7,904 nucleotides of DNA from Sulfurovum sp. (GTDB lineage: Bacteria; Campylobacterota; Campylobacteria; Campylobacterales; Sulfurovaceae): the NCBI GenBank assembly GCA_026985755.1, contig JALSPX010000234.1:1-7904 (forward strand), read 5' to 3'. Position 1 is the first letter of the stretch. Each line of letters begins with the position of its first letter. This document shows, piece by piece, positions 1-4,087 of the stretch. The notes under the pieces were generated by a model. The model did no database searches. It was not told the DNA's origin and saw only the letters and a program-made list of their open reading frames with translations. A program made the translations under genes and the position numbers.

Positions 1-38
1 ATTGGGTTTTAGTTCAAGTCGACGCGTTGTTATTCTCA

Positions 39-58
39 TTACTTTTCTAGAAAAGTAA
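39..58. repeat. Perfect 20-bp palindrome in left-edge intergenic DNA
   Basis: The half-site TTACTTTTCT is followed directly by its exact reverse complement AGAAAAGTAA, centred on CTAG. No coding frame covers it. The nearby 24-36 (GCGTTGTTATTCT) matches 12 of 13 bases of the reverse complement of 7714-7726, inside the MITE-like element at the other end of the window. This stretch may therefore be part of a dispersed repeat family, though a 13-base match is weak. It could also be the end of a transcript from an unseen gene to the left. Confidence 0.55.
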
Positions 59-67
59 CCAAAAGTC

Positions 68-112
68 GTCGTGGTTCTCAAATCGCAAGCTTTCAAGGGT
101 GTTCACCACGAC
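68..112. repeat. Hairpin-forming inverted repeat, 8-bp arms
   Basis: GTCGTGGT (68-75) pairs perfectly with ACCACGAC (105-112) around a 29-base loop containing AAGCTT. It lies about 57 bp beyond the stop of the peptidase gene and is not followed by a T-run on either strand, so it is not a canonical terminator. Together with the palindrome at 39-58 it makes the 168-base left edge look like repeat DNA. I see no gene there. Confidence 0.4.
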
Positions 113-135
113 AATGTTTATATATTTAATGAATG

Positions 136-148
136 GGCTATCGCCATA
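136..148 (-). terminator. Possible weak terminator hairpin after the peptidase gene
   Basis: Read on the minus strand, a short GGC-GATA-GCC stem follows the peptidase stop by about 20 bases. It is flanked by A/T-rich sequence but has no clean U-tract. Only a weak candidate. Confidence 0.2.
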
Positions 149-168
149 TTTTATATTAACTATGCCGA

Positions 169-1440
169 CTAAATCCTTTTCATAATCCTAAGCAATACCT
201 CATACGTCCTCTCAACAGAAGCCAAATCCACCTCTTCACGTGTAGAGTGCGGATAACGTATCGTTGGACCAATAGAGGCAAACTTCATAGCAGGATATTT
301 CTCTGCTATCACGCCACACTCAAGCCCTGCATGAATTGCCATCATTTTTGTTTTACCAAACACAGCTTTCATCTCATCACTCACGAGATTTGTAAACGCT
401 GATATATCAGGTTTCCATGCAGGGTATTTGTCTTCTACCTGTACCTCAAAGCCATAGTCGTGAAACAGTCTTACAGTCTCTTCTGTCAAATCTTCTAACT
501 CCTGCGCACCCATGGCACGTGCAGAGGTATCTATCTTGACCCCACCCTTTTCATCAGCTGTGATGATGGCAAGGTTGATACTCACATCAGGAATGCCAAG
601 CTCATCGTTCATCGCATGGACACCATGCTTAAAGCTATCTATCAAAGAGATTATTTTTTCTCCCCCGTTTAAGACTTTTGGGCTTTCATTGAGTTCACGT
701 ACTGTGACATCACCTTTAGTCTCTAAACGCTTTTCACTTCTTACAATAGCTACAGCATTTGCTGGTATGGAGTTGCGACGCTCTCCTGCATAGATGGAAG
801 CCAATTGCCTTACCTCATTTTCTACCAAATAACGCCCAAGCACTTTAATGGCAGAGGGTATTGCTTTGTCAATGTCCACGCCAGAGTGACCTCCTACAAG
901 CCCCTTGACTGCCACTTCATAACACGTACCACTTCCCTCGACATAAGCATCTTGCTTAAATGCTGTAATGTCTGCACCACCTGCACACCCTATATAGACT
1001 TCTGCCTCATCCTCACTGTCAAGGTTAAGCATATATTTAGCCTGTAGATTAAAGGCTACTTCATTTGCCCCAATGAGCCCTATCTCCTCATCTGAGGTGA
1101 GCAAAAATTCTAATTCTCTATCCTCATCCATACACTGCATCATCATCGCGATTGCCATACCGTTATCTGCACCAAGAGAGCTCTCTTTGGCTTTCATCAG
1201 ACCCTCTTCTACATAAGTTTCAATCATCGGTGCTTTACCCATACATACCATATCATAATGGGCTTGCAGACAAAGCGTAGGTCTACCTTTAGAGATATAG
1301 ATATTTTTGACGCCATCTACTTCTACCTTATAATTTCGCTCTTTAGCAAATGCGACTAAAAAATCCAAAAGCTTATCTGCCTCTTTACTACAGTGGGGTA
1401 TTTGAGTAAGTGTTTTAAAATGTTCAATAATTGCTGACAT
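169..1440 (-). CDS. pepD: M20-family aminoacyl-histidine dipeptidase (PepD-type)
   Basis: This is a cytosolic di-zinc dipeptidase of the PepD (carnosinase, Xaa-His dipeptidase) branch of family M20, which hydrolyses dipeptides for amino-acid recycling. Visible motifs, in order: LQAHYDMV with ligand His61 and Asp63, SLGADNG with bridging Asp92, TSDEEIG with catalytic Glu118 and ligand Glu119, NLDSED with Asp141, GGHSGVDI near 184-190, RRNSIPANA near 221-229, AIHAGLECG near 369-376, and YPHST with the last ligand His398. Every expected metal and catalytic position is filled. At 423 aa it is shorter than the roughly 485-aa E. coli PepD, and the reduction seems to lie in the central lid domain. 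The ATG at 1440 has AGGAG five bases upstream. It is transcribed alone, divergently from the 73-aa gene. The family call is secure, but the exact substrate preference is inferred. Confidence 0.9.
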   Translation of the reverse strand: MSAIIEHFKTLTQIPHCSKEADKLLDFLVAFAKERNYKVEVDGVKNIYISKGRPTLCLQAHYDMVCMGKAPMIETYVEEGLMKAKESSLGADNGMAIAMMMQCMDEDRELEFLLTSDEEIGLIGANEVAFNLQAKYMLNLDSEDEAEVYIGCAGGADITAFKQDAYVEGSGTCYEVAVKGLVGGHSGVDIDKAIPSAIKVLGRYLVENEVRQLASIYAGERRNSIPANAVAIVRSEKRLETKGDVTVRELNESPKVLNGGEKIISLIDSFKHGVHAMNDELGIPDVSINLAIITADEKGGVKIDTSARAMGAQELEDLTEETVRLFHDYGFEVQVEDKYPAWKPDISAFTNLVSDEMKAVFGKTKMMAIHAGLECGVIAEKYPAMKFASIGPTIRYPHSTREEVDLASVERTYEVLLRIMKRI

Positions 1441-1462
1441 AGGCTCTCCTATTTTTTATGTG

Positions 1463-1475
1463 ATTGTACTATAAT
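1463..1475. promoter_or_regulatory. Overlapping divergent -10 boxes
   Basis: On the plus strand a perfect TATAAT occupies 1470-1475, placing a start site near 1482, just before the AGGA at 1487-1490 that serves the 73-aa gene. On the minus strand TACAAT (plus-strand 1463-1468) is well placed for the peptidase gene. Neither has a convincing -35, which fits Campylobacterota sigma70 promoters. The two -10 boxes are only one base apart, so the two directions probably compete for polymerase. Confidence 0.5.
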
Positions 1476-1498
1476 TTGGAAAAATTAGGATTTAAGTC

Positions 1499-1720
1499 AT
1501 GTGTCTTATCGTCACAATCATCATGTTTGTACTCTCTATCCAAAATCTCTATCAAGCACATTGGCTTATGGGATTGCTTCAACTGCTCATCTCATTTGGA
1601 TTTTTGTTTCTACTCATTCGCAATATACGCCAAACCCGATGTGATAGAACAGGCAACTGTGACAGCTGTGCACTCCCTGCATTCATCACCAAGCTATTTA
1701 AAATGAAAGGGGAGAAATAA
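1499..1720 (+). CDS. Small two-helix membrane protein with a Cys-rich cytosolic motif
   Basis: A 73-aa protein that I cannot assign to a named family. Residues 1-20 and 22-41 are strongly hydrophobic and separated by a short polar QNLYQAHW stretch, giving a likely hairpin of two membrane helices. A basic segment (RNIRQTR) follows, then CDRTGNCDSC, a C-x5-C-x2-C cluster at about residues 48-57, and an amphipathic basic tail (ITKLFKMKGEK). By the positive-inside rule both ends would be cytosolic, and the cysteines could hold a metal or a disulfide. ATG at 1499 has AGGA eight bases upstream and a perfect -10 before it. Its TAA shares a base with the ATG of the next gene (TAATG), so the two are translationally coupled. 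Function unknown. Confidence 0.75.
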   Translation: MCLIVTIIMFVLSIQNLYQAHWLMGLLQLLISFGFLFLLIRNIRQTRCDRTGNCDSCALPAFITKLFKMKGEK

Positions 1721-1902
1721 TGGAACACTTTTTCACCTGCCCCTACTGCTGGGAACGTATCTCTATGGTCTTAGACCCAGAAGAAGAGACCAGTGACTAC
1801 ATAGAAGACTGCGAAATATGCTGTAGACCTATAGAGCTATTTTTTAGCTTTGCAGGTGATAGATTAGTCAATTTTGAAGCGCGTCAAATGGAAGGTATCT
1901 AA
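1720..1902 (+). CDS. CPXCG-motif cysteine-rich zinc-ribbon protein
   Basis: A 60-aa protein matching the small CPXCG cysteine-rich family (Cys_rich_CPXG), soluble proteins of unknown role presumed to bind zinc. The first Cys pair is CPYC (Cys7, Cys10), the second is CEICC (Cys31, Cys34, Cys35), within the family hallmark DYIEDCEICCRPIEL. The acidic linker between them (DPEEETSD) is also typical. The glycine that usually follows the first pair is replaced by Trp11. The start overlaps the stop of the membrane-protein gene by one base, with AAAGGGGAG at 1706-1713 as a strong ribosome site. Coupling to a membrane partner with its own Cys cluster suggests the two may act together, but that is inference. 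The family call is confident. Confidence 0.88.
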   Translation: MEHFFTCPYCWERISMVLDPEEETSDYIEDCEICCRPIELFFSFAGDRLVNFEARQMEGI

Positions 1903-1908
1903 TACACT

Positions 1909-1983
1909 AGTACGCTAGGGGTCTGGTGATTTGTGATGCGTTTTGAAAAAATGCATCATGAATCACCTGACTCCCGATGGACT
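1909..1983. repeat. Large imperfect inverted repeat between convergent genes; possible bidirectional terminator
   Basis: Arms of 33 bases (1909-1941 and 1951-1983) match at about 22 positions when folded, with a nearly unbroken core pairing GGTGATTTGTGATGC against GCATCATGAATCACC. The loop is TTTGAAAAA. It begins six bases after the CPXCG stop, and its right arm contains the stop codon of the convergent 51-aa gene. The position between two 3' ends suggests bidirectional transcription termination, although neither side has a strong U-tract. A degenerate REP-like palindrome is the alternative. Confidence 0.55.
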
Positions 1984-2137
1984 AACGAATAAATAATGAT
2001 ATAAAAAGAAACACCACAAAAAACCCTGCTGTCCACAACACCACCTCTTTCACACTTTGTGTCGGGTTTATGGTACCACAATGCGGACATGACTTCAAGC
2101 CCTTTTCTACCTCTAGCTTACAATACCTACACTGCAT
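1982..2137 (-). CDS. 51-aa zinc-ribbon protein with C-terminal membrane helix
   Basis: A short gene. The protein opens MQCRYCKLEVEKG and continues with SCPHCG, giving two CxxC knuckles (Cys3/Cys6 and Cys17/Cys20) of a minimal zinc ribbon. After a polar linker (NPTQSVKE), residues 33-50 are a single hydrophobic helix ending in one Arg, so it resembles a tail-anchored protein with a cytosolic zinc finger. The ATG lies inside the DUF1653 gene and overlaps its end by 11 bases in another frame. AAGG sits six bases before the ATG. The dense, ordered features in 51 codons and the coupled start argue for a real gene. Zinc-ribbon-plus-helix proteins of this kind are common but uncharacterised, and function is unknown. 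Confidence 0.75.
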   Translation of the reverse strand: MQCRYCKLEVEKGLKSCPHCGTINPTQSVKEVVLWTAGFFVVFLFISLFIR

Positions 2138-2345
2138 CTGAAACCTTAGCAAAACGTGGCACCATCACACCCTCTATCTCTACCTTTTCGACAAACATTT
2201 CATAAGGACGCACCCACATCCCCTGTTCTCCATACAAAGCCTTATAGACCACCATCCACTCCTCTGTCTCTGAGTGTTGTGCTGTCATGTAGACTTCGTA
2301 CATGTTACCTTTATAGTGTTTATAGAGACCAATTTCAAGTTGCAT
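2127..2345 (-). CDS. DUF1653 domain-containing protein
   Basis: This 72-aa protein is essentially a whole DUF1653 domain. Recognisable family positions are GLYKHYKGNMYEV (residues 6-18), AQHSETEEWMVVYKALYG (about 23-40), MWVRPYEMF (43-51) and the C-terminal VPRF. The domain is a small soluble beta-rich fold of unknown biochemical function found across many bacteria. The ATG at 2345 has AAGG seven bases upstream, and TACAAT (plus-strand 2371-2376) is a plausible -10. It is the first gene of a two-gene minus-strand unit with the 51-aa zinc-ribbon protein, whose start codon it contains. The family assignment is secure, but nothing in the sequence points to a specific role. Confidence 0.9.
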   Translation of the reverse strand: MQLEIGLYKHYKGNMYEVYMTAQHSETEEWMVVYKALYGEQGMWVRPYEMFVEKVEIEGVMVPRFAKVSDAV

Positions 2346-2369
2346 AGTGTTGCCTTAATCTTTTTTTGA

Positions 2370-2376
2370 TATTGTA
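2370..2376. promoter_or_regulatory. Candidate shared -10 region between DUF1653 and SMI1/KNR4 genes
   Basis: The 58-base gap between divergent genes contains TACAAT on the minus strand (2371-2376) and, overlapping it, TATTGT on the plus strand (2370-2375). No good -35 is visible for either. The minus-strand match is the better one. Confidence 0.3.
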
Positions 2377-2403
2377 GCCTAATTAAATTATTTGGAATAT
2401 ACG

Positions 2404-3099
2404 ATGATCTCATTAGAAGCACTAGCACAAAAACACAACTACACTTTCCCACCCCTCTTCAAAACACTCTTTGAAAAGGGAAAACTTAATTGGATGGGTG
2501 ACTTCACAGAGCCTTTGGAAAAAGACAAAACATGGGCAGAGGATGTCTACCCTACCCTCAAAGCCAATCCCCCACTACTCCTGCACTCTGGAGGTTCAGA
2601 CTTTGAACTGCTTACCCCTAAAGCTATGCTTGATTTCACATTCCCTGAAGCATGGGATACCAAGACACATCACTTCATCCCTTTTGCCAAAACAGCGGAG
2701 GGGAATACCTATGCCTTTTATGACAATGGTCAAGAGCCAAGCCCTATTGTACTCATCTGGGAAGATGACGAAGCAGAGTATGTCGCCAAAAACTTCGAAG
2801 ACTTCATCTTTAGAAAAATGCTAGAAGCAGCAGACGACATAGACAAAGATGATCTCTACGCAGACTACGGCAAAAATAAACCCATGGAACGCTACCGAGC
2901 AGACCTCCAAGCAGATTTGGAAAGCATACGTCCCTACCTGAACGATACCTATGTTTCTATACTCGAAAAAGCCTATGAGGGTGAAGTGCTTGAAACACTT
3001 ATAGCATATGGGTTTATAACTGAGAAACCTGTAAAGGAAATAATGAAAGAAATGTTGGATTTTGAGTGGATGGGTAAGGGGTTTGAGCACGAGGATTAA
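2404..3099 (+). CDS. SMI1/KNR4 (SUKH) family protein
   Basis: I chose the ATG at 2404 (231 aa) because GGA at 2394-2396 is a properly spaced ribosome site for it. The in-frame TTG at 2392 has no ribosome site. Residues from about 10 to 145 read as a SUKH domain: an N-terminal helical part with LNWMGDF, then HHFIPFAKTAEGNTYAFYDNG and PSPIVLIWEDDEAEYVAKNFEDFIF, which is the core strand-turn-strand and the terminal helix of the family. The remaining ~85 residues are acidic and helical with no domain I recognise. SUKH proteins are often immunity proteins against contact-dependent or polymorphic toxins, but stand-alone copies are common and no toxin gene is adjacent. Immunity is therefore possible, not shown. 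It is monocistronic and divergent from the DUF1653 gene. Confidence 0.78.
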   Translation: MISLEALAQKHNYTFPPLFKTLFEKGKLNWMGDFTEPLEKDKTWAEDVYPTLKANPPLLLHSGGSDFELLTPKAMLDFTFPEAWDTKTHHFIPFAKTAEGNTYAFYDNGQEPSPIVLIWEDDEAEYVAKNFEDFIFRKMLEAADDIDKDDLYADYGKNKPMERYRADLQADLESIRPYLNDTYVSILEKAYEGEVLETLIAYGFITEKPVKEIMKEMLDFEWMGKGFEHED

Positions 3100-3121
3100 A
3101 ATATGTCGATTTGCAATATTT

Positions 3122-3151
3122 TTGATGTACTTTTAAATTTCAGGTTATAAT
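3122..3151 (+). promoter_or_regulatory. Strong sigma70-type promoter for the small hydrophobic peptide
   Basis: TTGATG (3122-3127) and a perfect TATAAT (3146-3151) are separated by 18 bases. Transcription would begin near G3158, exactly where the leader's first stem begins. It is one of the few promoters in this window with a recognisable -35. Confidence 0.65.
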
Positions 3152-3157
3152 CTGAAT

Positions 3158-3233
3158 GCAGTTTAACTTTGTTGTTTTTCAAACAACAGCCGCAAACTGC
3201 TGTTTGGTATTCGCTAGTTAAATCTTAACTGCG
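3158..3233 (+). promoter_or_regulatory. Highly structured 5' leader of the peptide mRNA
   Basis: From the predicted start site, GCAGTTT (3158-3164) pairs with AAACTGC (3194-3200), enclosing a perfect 7-bp hairpin GTTGTTT-TTC-AAACAAC (3171-3187). A second hairpin, CGC-T-AGTTAA-ATC-TTAACT-GCG (3212-3233), ends right at the Shine-Dalgarno AAAGGG (3234-3239). Alternative pairings exist: AACAGC (3185-3190) with GCTGTT (3199-3204), and the 5' end GCAGTTTAA with TTAACTGC (3225-3232). The leader could therefore switch between states that alter access to the ribosome site. Pairings are read by eye. Confidence 0.5.
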
Positions 3234-3249
3234 AAAGGGTGTGAGAATT

Positions 3250-3312
3250 ATGGATCTCGTAATCCTAATACTTACAATTATTGTAGCTATTTTAAAATAC
3301 TACAATAGTTAA
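3250..3312 (+). CDS. 20-aa hydrophobic peptide; candidate type I toxin
   Basis: The ORF encodes MDLVILILTIIVAILKYYNS: one acidic residue, about 13 hydrophobic residues able to span a membrane, then a Lys-Tyr-Tyr polar tail. This is the size and layout of type I toxin peptides (Ibs, DinQ, TisB, Fst and AapA classes), which damage or depolarise the inner membrane. No specific family match can be claimed. AAAGGG lies ten bases before the ATG. The ATG sits in a small loop between GAGA (3243-3246) and TCTC (3255-3258). The second half of the ORF is itself a strong hairpin: 3276-3286 pairs with 3300-3310, and the self-complementary TATTTTAAAATA lies in between. A strong promoter precedes it, a 3' hairpin follows, and an opposing promoter lies just downstream. 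The peptide could instead be an incidental ORF in a structured small RNA. Confidence 0.5.
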   Translation: MDLVILILTIIVAILKYYNS

Positions 3313-3345
3313 AATCACCAAGAGGGAGCTAACGCTCTCTCTTCA
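3276..3345 (-). ncRNA. Predicted antisense RNA (antitoxin candidate) opposite the hydrophobic peptide ORF
   Basis: The minus-strand promoter at 3352-3380 would start an RNA near 3343-3345. Its 5' end would fold as AGAGAGAGC-GTTA-GCTCCCTCT, the mirror of the mRNA 3' hairpin, then run through the ORF and its internal hairpin. It would therefore be fully complementary to the 3' half of the peptide mRNA. The 3' end is not visible: no hairpin with a U-tract is seen on this strand before the leader. The coordinates given are the minimum. Confidence 0.4.
3321..3342 (+). terminator. 3' hairpin of the peptide mRNA
   Basis: AGAGGGAGC (3321-3329), loop TAAC, and GCTCTCTCT (3334-3342) form a 9-bp stem with one G-U pair, nine bases after the stop codon. 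The following sequence TCAAACATTATTTTA is only modestly U-rich, so termination may be imperfect. The stem may also act as a stabilising 3' end or as the contact point for the antisense RNA. Confidence 0.5.
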
Positions 3346-3351
3346 AACATT

Positions 3352-3380
3352 ATTTTATCATAAAAATTTTATTTTGTAAA
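3352..3380 (-). promoter_or_regulatory. Near-consensus extended -10 promoter facing back across the peptide ORF
   Basis: Read on the minus strand: TTTACA (plus 3375-3380), a 17-base spacer, then TAAAAT (plus 3352-3357) preceded by TGA, giving the extended -10 form TGnTAAAAT. Each hexamer matches the sigma70 consensus at five of six positions. It is the best promoter match I see on the minus strand, and no ordinary gene begins there. Confidence 0.6.
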
Positions 3381-3390
3381 TAGCAAAATC

Positions 3391-3418
3391 CGTAGGGTGT
3401 GATTGCCATCACACCACG
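3391..3418 (+). repeat. REP-like palindrome with GTAG head
   Basis: GTAG (3392-3395) precedes a perfect hairpin GGTGTGAT-TGCC-ATCACACC (3396-3415). The flanking CGT (3391-3393) and ACG (3416-3418) also pair. The GTAG tetranucleotide next to a short hairpin is the signature of REP sequences mobilised by RAYT (TnpA-REP) transposases. Its stem sequence differs from the pair at 3468-3566. Confidence 0.55.
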
Positions 3419-3467
3419 TAAGGTGATATGTATACAATCAACATTTCGCTGTAAGGGCTAACGAACC

Positions 3468-3566
3468 GTAGGTCGGGTTGCCCTCATCCCGACACATATT
3501 TGTATGTAATCAAAATCACCACCTTACACACATTGGGATTGTCGGGATCAGGGGAACCCGACCTAC
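3468..3566. repeat. BIME-like inverted pair of REP units
   Basis: The unit 3468-3494 (GTAG, then GTCGGG stem, loop, CCCGAC) occurs again in inverse orientation at 3540-3566, matching 25 of 27 bases, with CTAC at its far end. Each unit folds alone with a 6-bp GTCGGG/CCCGAC stem, and the pair can fold as one long hairpin. Head-outward pairs of GTAG-tagged palindromes are what BIMEs look like. No RAYT transposase gene is present in the window, so it would act in trans from elsewhere. Confidence 0.6.
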
Positions 3567-3593
3567 ACCCTCATGTGTTCAAATCGCTTTTCG

Positions 3594-3614
3594 TTCCGAT
3601 ACTGTGTGTCGGAA
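3594..3614. repeat. Small hairpin 3' of the AT-rich membrane gene
   Basis: TTCCGAT (3594-3600) pairs with GTCGGAA (3608-3614) around a 7-base loop. It lies ten bases beyond the stop of the minus-strand membrane gene, so it may help end that transcript, but there is no U-tract. It is the last structured piece of the 3100-3620 non-coding stretch. Confidence 0.3.
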
Positions 3615-3623
3615 TGTTTGAGG

Positions 3624-4043
3624 TTAATTACTAAACATCTCTTTGGCATCTTTCGTACCAAAAAGATAAAACGAAAAAATAACCAAATAAAAAATGCCAA
3701 ATATTATCCTCATTGAGGATACATTAATACTTTCAATAAGGAAGAAAGATCCCTCCAGTACTAAGTTTATAAATAGAATGCCTATAAAATATATAGGAAA
3801 TTCTTTCTTTTCTTTTTTAAATAAGAATCCTAAATATACTTGCATTACAAAAATTAAAATAGCAACCAATACACCAATGAGATAATCACATCCATTCTCT
3901 TCTTGACAAAAAGAGATTCCATTACTTTGTTTCAAAAAATCTACAAATCCAATAGCATTTTCAATGAGTGAAAAACCTGACAATATAATCCCTGATAATA
4001 CAATAAAAGATAAAAACTCTATAATAGCTTTTTGTTTTTTCAT
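3624..4043 (-). CDS. AT-rich four-helix integral membrane protein, unknown function
   Basis: I prefer the ATG at 4043 (139 aa), which has AAGGA seven bases upstream. The in-frame GTG one codon earlier would be only four bases from it. Four hydrophobic segments can be seen at about residues 8-30, 54-76, 83-105 and 111-130. Lys-rich ends (MKKQK, FKKEKKE, TKDAKE) place both termini and the central loop in the cytosol. The first outer loop carries two cysteines (SFCQEENGCDY, about six apart) that could form a disulfide. No family is recognised. The gene is markedly more A/T-rich than metH or its other neighbours, with many AAA, ATT and TTT codons, suggesting a different origin. It starts 44 bases after the metH stop on the same strand and could be reached by metH readthrough. 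Confidence 0.7.
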   Translation of the reverse strand: MKKQKAIIEFLSFIVLSGIILSGFSLIENAIGFVDFLKQSNGISFCQEENGCDYLIGVLVAILIFVMQVYLGFLFKKEKKEFPIYFIGILFINLVLEGSFFLIESINVSSMRIIFGIFYLVIFSFYLFGTKDAKEMFSN

Positions 4044-4087
4044 CACTATTTCCTTATTAATACTTTACAATATGATACTATATAAAG

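Noticed and set aside
1..168. Partial gene at the left edge
   Set aside because: No frame with plausible coding content runs in from the edge. The stretch is dominated by palindromes.
1464..1706. 80-aa frame overlapping the 73-aa membrane protein
   Set aside because: It has no ribosome site, overlaps the peptidase promoter, and has a composition with no domain. The other frame is coupled by TAATG to a known family.
1982..2345. Single frameshifted gene made of DUF1653 and the zinc ribbon
   Set aside because: The DUF1653 part is complete to its usual end (VPRF), and the second frame has its own start codon and ribosome site. Two overlapping genes fit better than one broken gene.
2392..2403. 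TTG start giving a 235-aa SMI1/KNR4 protein
   Set aside because: No ribosome site precedes it, and GGA within this stretch is correctly spaced for the ATG at 2404.
3212..3320. Second antisense promoter within the peptide ORF (TTGTAA with CATAAT)
   Set aside because: The spacing is 19 bases and both hexamers are weak compared with the promoter at 3352-3380.
3318..3350. 11-codon minus-strand ORF starting near the antisense start site
   Set aside because: It has no ribosome site, and its codons are the hairpin itself. The transcript is better read as non-coding.
4044..4046. GTG start for the AT-rich membrane protein
   Set aside because: It is only four bases from AAGGA, while the next codon is an ATG at seven bases.
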